DNA from: Leadbetterella sp964423865
GTDB taxonomy: Bacteria; Bacteroidota; Bacteroidia; Cytophagales; Spirosomataceae
Direction of reading: 5' to 3'
Assembly: GCA_964423865.1 (NCBI GenBank)
Contig: CAYRGN010000016.1
Span: 1 to 64,000 of the forward strand
DNA: 64,000 nucleotides
Shown here: positions 16,550 through 24,417 of the stretch, piece after piece
Layout: each line of letters opens with the position of its first letter
Numbering within the stretch: the stretch's first letter is position 1
Made by a program: the position numbers and the translations under genes
Notes under the pieces: model-generated
Told to the model about the DNA's origin: nothing
Seen by the model: only the letters and a program-made list of their open reading frames with translations
Databases searched by the model: none

Positions 16550-17032
16550 ATGAAAAGAAAAATATTCCTCGTTATTACTTGTTTGATAGTCTTGTTTTCT
16601 CTGCCTGCGGCCGCTCAAAACTCAAAATACAAATGCATGGTGCAAATGGTGAGTTACAAAGGAGAAGCCGCATACGTGGTGATTTCCCTGATCAACCCGC
16701 AAGGAGGGTACGAAAAGACCCTCTCGGTGTTGGGTCCTGACAAGAAGTGGTACAACACCCTGAAAGAGTGGGATAAGTTTGAAACCAAAGCCAAAAGCAA
16801 ACTGAGCGCCATCACCGGAGCGTCTGTGAACGGCGGAGATCGGGCGATGCGGACCATCGAAATTGATGACTCCAAATTAAACAAAGGATATAAATTACGG
16901 TTTGAGTCGGCGGTAGAAGAGCAGAAATATCATGTAAAGGATGTGGAAATAGCCGTTACCCCCGAGGCGCTCGCGGAGCGGGTAGAAGGTAGCGGGTATA
17001 TCCGTTTTGTGAAGTTAAGTAAAGTTCAATGA
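16550..17032 (+). CDS. DUF2271 periplasmic protein with FMN-acceptor-like motif
   Basis: A 160-residue protein with a signal peptide ending near residue 22 (PAAAQN). It belongs to the DUF2271 family, which often sits beside ApbE flavin transferases and PepSY reductases. Residues 86-93 read SAITGASV, close to the SGA(T/S) site that ApbE modifies; Ser92 is the inferred FMN attachment point. Its stop overlaps the next start as ATGA, so it is coupled to the PepSY reductase. I infer it is the periplasmic electron carrier of the operon. Family is likely, flavinylation is untested. Confidence 0.82.
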   Translation: MKRKIFLVITCLIVLFSLPAAAQNSKYKCMVQMVSYKGEAAYVVISLINPQGGYEKTLSVLGPDKKWYNTLKEWDKFETKAKSKLSAITGASVNGGDRAMRTIEIDDSKLNKGYKLRFESAVEEQKYHVKDVEIAVTPEALAERVEGSGYIRFVKLSKVQ

Positions 17033-19203
17033 CCGTATCGCTCTGGAGGTGGGCGCACCTGGCGCTCGCCCTGGTATCTTCCGTATTCTTACTGATACTT
17101 TCGGTTACAGGGGTGATCCTCGCCGTAGGGGCTGTCAGCGAAAAAACCCAAAGTTATAAGGTCGATAATTTCGATACACTGCACCTCTCTCAGACACTCC
17201 CGGTGCTGGGAGAGGTGTATCCTGAAATAAGTACACTTACGGTAGACCATAACGGGTTTGTATCTATTGAAGCAACCGATTCGGAGGGAAACCCCTTACA
17301 TGTGTATATTGATCCGAATACGGGGGATATCCTGGGGAAAGTAAAGCCTCAAAGTGATTTCATCCAATGGAATATTGCCCTCCACCGGTCGCTTTTCCTG
17401 AAAGAAACCGGCCGGATCATCGTGGGTTTGGTTTCTTTTCTTCTCCTGCTCATCACCCTAACGGGCATCCTGTTAATTATAAAACGTCAGCAGGGTCTTC
17501 GTCATTTCTTTTCCCGCATAAACAAAGACTTCTTTTCCGTATATTTTCACGTAGTAAGTGGCCGGATTTTCCTGATACCCGTACTTTTAATCGCACTCAC
17601 CGGCACCTACCTTTTTATGGTAAGGCTGGGCCTGACCAAAGGAAACGAAGAAAATATCCTGCATGAAATGGCGGAAGACGCCCGTCCGAAAGCCCTGGCA
17701 GATTTCCCTGTTTTCCAGGAAACCCTTCTCCACAAGATAGAAAAAATTGAATTTCCTTTTATTCCCGATGATCCGGACGAATATTTTATCCTCAAATTGA
17801 GAGATCGGGAAATCATGATTAACCAGGTAAACGGTGCGGTAATAGAAGAAACCCTCTACCCTTACAGTCTGGTTTGGGAAAAACTCAGTCTTGATCTCCA
17901 TACGGGTCGTACAAGTGGTGTTTTGGCCATTGTACTGGGTTTTGCTTCCCTCAATATCCTGTTCTTTATGTATACGGGCTTTGCTATTTCGCTCCGGAGA
18001 AAGCCGTCCCGAATTCGGAATCCTTATACCGCTTCCACCGCAGAATATATTCTACTGGCAGGCTCCGAAAACGGCAGTACCCTGGGTTTTGCGCAAAAAA
18101 TTCATGAACAACTGCTTGCTCTGGGTTATACATCCTTTTTCGCGGAAATGAACCGCTTTACCCATTATCCCGAAGCCAGGCACCTGATCATATTCACCTC
18201 TACGTATGGATTGGGTACCGCCCCGGCCAACGCAAGCGCTTTTGAACGGCTGATAACAGACTACTCTCCCGTAAAACCCCTTCACTACTCGGTGGTGGGA
18301 TTTGGCTCCCGGGCCTATCCTGATTTTTGTGCCTACGCCCGTTTAATTGACCAAAAACTTAGCCAGATGGCTCATCGCTACGTGGATCTGCATACGGTAA
18401 ACGACCGCTCAACGGAGGAGTTTACAGAATGGGTACGTGCATGGAGTGAGAAGTCTGGATGCGATCTGGGCACTACACCGGCCTTGTACGCCACCAAAAT
18501 TATGGGGTTAAAGAAGTTCAAAGTGGTGGAAAAAACGCAGGTCACGGAAGACAATGCCACATTCAGGGTTACATTGAAACCTCTCACCGGACAAACCTTC
18601 CGTTCGGGGGATCTGCTGGCGGTATACCCGGCCAACGACGGTCGCGAACGCCTGTATTCCATTGGAAAAACCCAAGGAAATATCCAATTGATGGTGAAGC
18701 TACATTGCGGAGGGCTGGGTTCTGAGTTTCTCTATCGCCTGGAAGAGGGAAGCCGAATTTCCGCCCGTCTGGTGACGAACAAAAACTTTCATTTCCCGGC
18801 TAAAGCAGCCGCTGTGGTGATGATTGCCAACGGCACGGGTATCGCCCCTTTCCTGGGAATGATTACGGAAAATAAGAAAAAGCGCCCGCTTTACCTTTAC
18901 GCCGGTTTCCGGCATCAGAATGTTCTTTCTACACAATACAGGGATTTTGCAGAAGCGCAGATTACAAGCGGATATTTACGGGATGCTCATTTCGCTTTTT
19001 CACGCGAGGAAAATCCACAATACGTGATGGATCTGATCCGGAGAGATACGAATTTCTTTTCGGAACATCTGAGCCGCGGCGGGGTGATCATGATTTGCGG
19101 ATCACTGGCTATGCAACAGGATGTGGAAGAGGTACTCCGGAATATCGGCACAAAACAAGGTATAAATTATGTAAAAGAACAGATTTTAACGGATTGTTAC
19201 TGA
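17029..19203 (+). CDS. PepSY membrane domain fused to flavodoxin and NADPH:FAD reductase
   Basis: A 724-residue inner-membrane flavoreductase. Residues 1-330 form a PepSY-associated membrane region with about four helices and periplasmic loops. Residues about 345-480 form a flavodoxin domain (LAGSENGSTLGFAQKI; STYGLGTAPANASAF). Residues about 490-724 form a ferredoxin-reductase-like module with the FAD motif ERLYSIG and the nucleotide motif NGTGIAPFLGM, as in sulfite reductase flavoprotein. The order implies transfer from cytoplasmic NAD(P)H through FAD and FMN across the membrane to the periplasm. It is translationally coupled to the DUF2271 gene, its likely acceptor. Confidence 0.92.
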   Translation: MTVSLWRWAHLALALVSSVFLLILSVTGVILAVGAVSEKTQSYKVDNFDTLHLSQTLPVLGEVYPEISTLTVDHNGFVSIEATDSEGNPLHVYIDPNTGDILGKVKPQSDFIQWNIALHRSLFLKETGRIIVGLVSFLLLLITLTGILLIIKRQQGLRHFFSRINKDFFSVYFHVVSGRIFLIPVLLIALTGTYLFMVRLGLTKGNEENILHEMAEDARPKALADFPVFQETLLHKIEKIEFPFIPDDPDEYFILKLRDREIMINQVNGAVIEETLYPYSLVWEKLSLDLHTGRTSGVLAIVLGFASLNILFFMYTGFAISLRRKPSRIRNPYTASTAEYILLAGSENGSTLGFAQKIHEQLLALGYTSFFAEMNRFTHYPEARHLIIFTSTYGLGTAPANASAFERLITDYSPVKPLHYSVVGFGSRAYPDFCAYARLIDQKLSQMAHRYVDLHTVNDRSTEEFTEWVRAWSEKSGCDLGTTPALYATKIMGLKKFKVVEKTQVTEDNATFRVTLKPLTGQTFRSGDLLAVYPANDGRERLYSIGKTQGNIQLMVKLHCGGLGSEFLYRLEEGSRISARLVTNKNFHFPAKAAAVVMIANGTGIAPFLGMITENKKKRPLYLYAGFRHQNVLSTQYRDFAEAQITSGYLRDAHFAFSREENPQYVMDLIRRDTNFFSEHLSRGGVIMICGSLAMQQDVEEVLRNIGTKQGINYVKEQILTDCY

Positions 19204-19272
19204 CCTTTGTATCCGGAAACAAAATGTGGCTTTGGAGTTTAACAGATTCCGGCTTATCCAACTCATCACCTT

Positions 19273-20229
19273 ATGCGGATTTTTATATCTATACTTTTTC
19301 TTCTCCTACCGGGCGGAACGATTCTGGGCCAAACAATTTTTAAGAAACAAACCGTTCTTATGGGTTCTGTCTTTGAATTTACCCTGGTAGAAAAAGATTC
19401 GGCTACTGCACACCTGCATTTTCAGGAGGTGATTCGGGAAATGGACCGTATTGAAAACCTGATTTCAGAGTGGCGCCCGCATACCCAGATCTCTGAGGTG
19501 AACCGTAACGCGGGCATTCGCCCGGTGAAAGTAGACCGGGAAGTGTGGGAACTGACCCGTCGCGCCCTTGCATACTCCGAACAATCGGGAGGCGCCTTTG
19601 ATATCAGCATTGCCGCTCTTGATAAAGTCTGGCGCTTTGACGGCAGCATGACCGGGATGCCCTCACAGGAAGCCATCCGGAAGTCGGTAGAAAGGGTCGG
19701 TTACCGCCATATCGTCCTTGACAGTGCTTCCTCCACCATTTTTCTCAAAAAAAAGGGCATGAAGATCGGATTCGGCTCTATCGGAAAAGGTTATGCCGCC
19801 GACAGAGGTCGCGCCTTAATGCAGACCCTTGGCGTTACAGGAGGAATCATTAACGCCTCCGGCGACTTGTCGGCCTGGGGAGAACCGCGTAAGGGGAAAT
19901 CCTGGAAAATTGGCATTTCTCATCCTTTTAAGTCGTCTAAGATTCTGAAAGTGCTCCAAATTAAGGAAGGCTCGGTAGCCACATCCGGAACCTATGAAAA
20001 ATATGCTGAAATCGACGGAAAACGCTATTCCCATATTATCAACCCTACCACCGGTTACCCTTCCACAGGCCTCACCAGTGTAACCGTTATGGGTCCTACT
20101 GCTGAATTTGCCAACGCCCTCAGTACCTCTGTAATGGTCATGGGGGTTAAAGAGGGAAAAAAATTGCTAAAACGCTTTCCTGAATACCGATATATCCTGG
20201 TTAAAGACACCGGAAAGGTCATCAAATAG
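19273..20229 (+). CDS. apbE: FAD:protein FMN transferase
   Basis: A 318-residue ApbE-family protein with a signal peptide (FLLLPGGTILGQ). Conserved blocks include MGSVFEFTL near 35, SEWRPHTQISEVNRNAG near 64, GGAFDISIAAL near 106, GSIGKGYAADR near 168, INASGDLSAWG near 192 and HIINPTTGYPS near 255. ApbE takes FMN from FAD and links it to Ser/Thr of exported redox proteins. As the last gene of the operon it probably modifies the DUF2271 protein. It converges with the HTCS gene, leaving only about 10 bases and no visible terminator. Confidence 0.95.
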   Translation: MRIFISILFLLLPGGTILGQTIFKKQTVLMGSVFEFTLVEKDSATAHLHFQEVIREMDRIENLISEWRPHTQISEVNRNAGIRPVKVDREVWELTRRALAYSEQSGGAFDISIAALDKVWRFDGSMTGMPSQEAIRKSVERVGYRHIVLDSASSTIFLKKKGMKIGFGSIGKGYAADRGRALMQTLGVTGGIINASGDLSAWGEPRKGKSWKIGISHPFKSSKILKVLQIKEGSVATSGTYEKYAEIDGKRYSHIINPTTGYPSTGLTSVTVMGPTAEFANALSTSVMVMGVKEGKKLLKRFPEYRYILVKDTGKVIK

Positions 20230-20239
20230 TAAAGTATTC

Positions 20240-23200
20240 CTACCCCCGCACCCGATACTGCCCCGGCGTAACCCCGTAAAACTTCTTAAACTGCTTGATA
20301 AAGTAAGAAGGGTCATTAAACCCTACAGAAAACGCGATATTACTGACCGCCTCATCCTTATTCTCCTTTAAAAAGACCAGGCTTCGCCGCAGCCGGATCT
20401 CCGTAACAAAATCATTGGGCGTTTGCCCCGTGATTTCCTTTATCTTGGTAAAAAGCGAGCTCCGGCTGATGTTCAGCTCGCTGGCAAACTGATCAATGCT
20501 GAATTCGGGGTTGTCGAGGTGCTTTAAAACCACCCGGGTAGCATCGTGTATGATCTGCTGGTGCTGCTTATTGCTGGAATATACCTTGTCAGACACCGGC
20601 GCCAGCACATCCTTAAGCAGGATCCGGTTGTTGATCAGGCTGTTGCACCGGATGATCAGCTCCCGCGACTCAAAGGGTTTTGTGATATAATCATCGGCGC
20701 CGATCTGCAAGCCCTCCAGCTTCTTTTCAGGCGCCACCGCGGCCGTCAGCAGCACCACCGGGATGTTTCGCGTAGCCAGATCAGACTTGATCTTCTTGCA
20801 GATCTCCATTCCTGAAATATTGGGAAGCATAATATCGAGCAGCACGAGGTCAGGCATCACCTCCTTCACCTTCTTCATCACCTCATTGCCATCTGAAGCC
20901 GTAACCACATTATACATCGGCAGAAAGAGCTCCACCAGAATATTCTTCAGCTCGGTATTATCTTCTACGATCATTATCGTGTTCTTTTTCTCCTGCCCGG
21001 CCGGCACACTGACCTCCCCTTCGGGCCGGATATCCTGCACGGTATTTTCAGGAAAATCCTCTGCGCTAAAATGATCTTCTCCTAATGGCAGAGTGATCTT
21101 AAAGGCCGTCCCTTTCCCGAAGTTGCTCAGCACACTGATGGTGCCGTGGTGCTGCTCCACAATGTCTTTCACCAGGGCCAGCCCGATCCCCGTTCCGGGG
21201 TCCAGCGGCTGAATGGAAGTGTCTGTATCCTGGGCCTGGTAAAACCGGTTAAAGATTTGGGTGATACTTTCTTCCCTGATTCCCACGCCCGTGTCTTCCA
21301 CTGTTATTTCCACCGAATCGGCATTCTTTTTAATGAGCATCGAAATGGAACCCGACGGCGGCGTAAACTTAAAAGCATTGGACAGCAGGTTGTAAAAGAC
21401 CTTATCCATCTGGGCCACATCAAAAAAGGCCTCTATTTTTTCTTCCGTACTCAGAAAAGACGTATTAATATTCAGCGAGTTACCGTAATCCTGAAACGAT
21501 ACAAAGATATGATGCAGGTACCTGACGATATCCTGCCGGGCCACCTTCAACCGCACCAGGCCCTGTTCCTGCTTCTTGAAGTCGAGGAGCTCATTGATAA
21601 GCTTCTTGAGGTTTGCGGCATTTCTCCGGATGTTCTGCAGTTTGCCCTGAACCGTCGGCGGAATACTGCCTGACGCATTCAGCAGCATATCCAACTGGGC
21701 CATGATCAGGGTGACGGGGGTCCTGATTTCATGCGAAACGTTCATAAAGAATCGCAGCTTCGACTGGTTGACCTCTTCCGCATGCTGCGACTGGATATCG
21801 GCATTCCGGAGCGAGTCTTTCAGCCTTACCTGGGAATAAAACAGGTAAAGTATCCCCCATAAGACCAGCGCATAGAAAACCCACGCATACCAGGCCTTGT
21901 AAAACCGCGGCTTGATGATCAGGGTAAGACCGGCAGCCGCCATTTCAGCCCCCGTGGCCGAATAGATGCTCCGTATTTTCAGGTGGTAAGTGCCCGGGCC
22001 AAGGTTAGTATAGGTGATGTTATTGAAAGACTGGGCTTCGATCCATTTATCATCAAAACCCTCCAGCTTATACTGGATCTCCGATTTTAAGGCCCTGATA
22101 TAATTGGTAATGGCAAAATCAATAGAAACCACGGAGTGGCCTTCACTCAGAACCAGGGTATCTGTGGTGGTGATGGAACTTTTCAGGATGCCGTCTTTGT
22201 CGCCCGGCTTAACGGGTTTGTTGTTTACGTTAAGCGAGGTCAAAAGGATCTGGTAGGGCTTAGGGTGGTATAGAAGATCTTTTTCGGAAATGATCATCAT
22301 GCCGGAAAGGCTGCTCAGGATGATCTCCCCCTTTTTACTTACATACAGGCTCTTTTCATTTAAGGCTTCGAAAGGAAAAAACTGGTGGTTCCGGTAATTG
22401 TAAAAGGCTCCCTTGGAGGATTCGAACCGGGAGAGGCCGCTGTTTGTACTGATCAGGATATACCCGGTGGCAGACTCCTCGATGTCGAGGATATAATTAT
22501 CGGCCAGCTCGGAGTTACCCGTATGAAAATTAGCCAGCACCCCGCTTTTCCTGTCCCACCGGAACAGCCCCTTACCGGCACTTCCGATCCAGACATTCCC
22601 TTCGCTGTCTTCAAAAAAAACAGCCGAACTGACACCCCGGTCGCCCGGCATCGGCAGCAGCTTCTTATTCTTCAGGTCATACCTGCCGGCAACACTCCTT
22701 ACAGAAAACCAGAGAATGCCCTCCCGGTCGATCATCATGTCCCATACCTGGCCCCGCCCCAGCTCATTACCCGGCTCCAGTAAGGGCCTGAGCTCTCCTG
22801 ATTTCGGATTATAGAGCTGTATACCGTCGTGTGTGCCCAGGAGCAGCACATCGCCATACTTCTTTATCAGTCGTACATACTTATCGATATTCCGGTTTCC
22901 GGAGTTCAGCGGCACCCTTTCGATCCGGTTGGTTTGCAGGTCGAGCCGGTCTAATCCTCCCAGGTGCGACCCTATCCATAGCGTATGGTTCTCCTCATCC
23001 AGCAAAAGGTCTTTCAGGGTATTGGAGGAGAGTGTATTCGGGTTCCGGGGTTCGCTCCTGAAATACCGGAAGGTATTCCTGGAAACATCATAATAATTAA
23101 GCCCGCCATAATCCGAGCAAATCCAGAGGTTGCCCCGGCTGTCTTCCGCCACTTTGCCAATGATGGGGCTGTTTGGCCCGGCATCGGTGCCTGTAGGCCG

Positions 23201-24175
23201 GTAAAAACGGTTAAACGAAAACTCCGGATTAAAAATATTGACCCCGCCAAAGAAAGTTCCGATCCAGAGCGAGCCCTGGCTGTCTTTCCGGATGCACCAC
23301 ACCGAAAGGTCACTTAAAGAGTTACTTTCTACTACGGAGTGCCGGAAATTCCTGAATTCTTTGGTCTCGGGGTTGAAGTAATCGAGCCCTTTAAAGGTAC
23401 CGATCCAATATCCGCCCAGGTCATCCTGGCACACTGCCCTTATGAAATTATCGGAAACCGATGCCGGATCAAGCGGATCGTGCTTATGACTAACGATCTC
23501 GTTCCGGGAGTTGATCCTGAAAAGCCCGTCTTCCAATGTACCTGCCCACACGCTTTTATTCCTGTCTTCATACAGGCAAACCACAAATACGTCATCGATC
23601 AGCCGGAACTCCCGCCCGTTTCTGTCTACCGCCAGCAAGCCGGAGTTGGTGCCGAGATAAAGCGTGCCGTCTGTGGTTTCGAGGATGGTTCTGATCTGAA
23701 CAGAGGCCGGGAGGCTCTTGTAGTCTTTTATTACACCGGCTTGTTCATCAAAATATTTTAGCCGGCTACCGCTTGCTATCCACACTTTCCCGCTCGCATA
23801 AGCAATATTGTTCACCCCCTGCCTGGTAAGGGTCCTGAACTTCTGGGTGTAAAGATCGTATTCCAGGAGACCCGACAGACACTGGATGTACAGTTTCCCC
23901 TTGCCGTTTCCTATCACCCTTTGAACATTATTCCCGAAAAGGCCGGTCGTATCGCCCACCACCGGCTTGAAGGCCTCCGTTTTACTGCCGTCGTAGCGGT
24001 TCAGGCCATCGCTTGTGGCGATCCACATCTGCCCGAACTCATCCTGGTAGAAATCATGAATGGTAAACTGTGAAAGTCCGTCTTTTACACCGAGATGTTC
24101 AAAAAAAAGACTCTGCCCCGCTCCTCTGGTAAAAAGAAAGAAGGCAAATAGAAAAATAGTGATACGACCTTTCAT
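20240..24175 (-). CDS. Hybrid two-component system regulator (HTCS)
   Basis: A 1311-residue one-protein signalling system of the kind that controls polysaccharide loci. A signal peptide is followed by a periplasmic two-propeller sensor (many W-I-G-T/S blades such as MWIATSDGLNRYDG) and a Y_Y_Y domain near 690-750. One membrane helix lies near 760-780. The cytoplasm holds a HisKA kinase (SHEIRTPVTL, His815), HATPase (DTGVGIREE, GTGIGLALVKDI), a receiver (LVLLDIMLPN, Asp1114) and a C-terminal AraC-type HTH. I use ATG 24175; the frame extends 11 codons further but loses the signal peptide. It is divergent from susC and probably activates it on binding an oligosaccharide. Confidence 0.95.
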   Translation of the reverse strand: MKGRITIFLFAFFLFTRGAGQSLFFEHLGVKDGLSQFTIHDFYQDEFGQMWIATSDGLNRYDGSKTEAFKPVVGDTTGLFGNNVQRVIGNGKGKLYIQCLSGLLEYDLYTQKFRTLTRQGVNNIAYASGKVWIASGSRLKYFDEQAGVIKDYKSLPASVQIRTILETTDGTLYLGTNSGLLAVDRNGREFRLIDDVFVVCLYEDRNKSVWAGTLEDGLFRINSRNEIVSHKHDPLDPASVSDNFIRAVCQDDLGGYWIGTFKGLDYFNPETKEFRNFRHSVVESNSLSDLSVWCIRKDSQGSLWIGTFFGGVNIFNPEFSFNRFYRPTGTDAGPNSPIIGKVAEDSRGNLWICSDYGGLNYYDVSRNTFRYFRSEPRNPNTLSSNTLKDLLLDEENHTLWIGSHLGGLDRLDLQTNRIERVPLNSGNRNIDKYVRLIKKYGDVLLLGTHDGIQLYNPKSGELRPLLEPGNELGRGQVWDMMIDREGILWFSVRSVAGRYDLKNKKLLPMPGDRGVSSAVFFEDSEGNVWIGSAGKGLFRWDRKSGVLANFHTGNSELADNYILDIEESATGYILISTNSGLSRFESSKGAFYNYRNHQFFPFEALNEKSLYVSKKGEIILSSLSGMMIISEKDLLYHPKPYQILLTSLNVNNKPVKPGDKDGILKSSITTTDTLVLSEGHSVVSIDFAITNYIRALKSEIQYKLEGFDDKWIEAQSFNNITYTNLGPGTYHLKIRSIYSATGAEMAAAGLTLIIKPRFYKAWYAWVFYALVLWGILYLFYSQVRLKDSLRNADIQSQHAEEVNQSKLRFFMNVSHEIRTPVTLIMAQLDMLLNASGSIPPTVQGKLQNIRRNAANLKKLINELLDFKKQEQGLVRLKVARQDIVRYLHHIFVSFQDYGNSLNINTSFLSTEEKIEAFFDVAQMDKVFYNLLSNAFKFTPPSGSISMLIKKNADSVEITVEDTGVGIREESITQIFNRFYQAQDTDTSIQPLDPGTGIGLALVKDIVEQHHGTISVLSNFGKGTAFKITLPLGEDHFSAEDFPENTVQDIRPEGEVSVPAGQEKKNTIMIVEDNTELKNILVELFLPMYNVVTASDGNEVMKKVKEVMPDLVLLDIMLPNISGMEICKKIKSDLATRNIPVVLLTAAVAPEKKLEGLQIGADDYITKPFESRELIIRCNSLINNRILLKDVLAPVSDKVYSSNKQHQQIIHDATRVVLKHLDNPEFSIDQFASELNISRSSLFTKIKEITGQTPNDFVTEIRLRRSLVFLKENKDEAVSNIAFSVGFNDPSYFIKQFKKFYGVTPGQYRVRG

Positions 24176-24417
24176 ACTATGACGACAATAGCAAAATAAT
24201 ACCGGCAATTACCTAAATAATTCAAAATTAATAAAATAAGGGGCTAAACATGGGAATATAATCCAAATCTATCCTATTATTATCCAATCAATAAATTTAT
24301 TTATTCAAAGACTATTCTTTTGTAAATATGGTTTATTGGCCTATCTTTTACTTTTTCCATTATCCAATTTTGCAGAGATCAACCTTAATCTTTCAATATT
24401 CTAAACATGAACAAACA

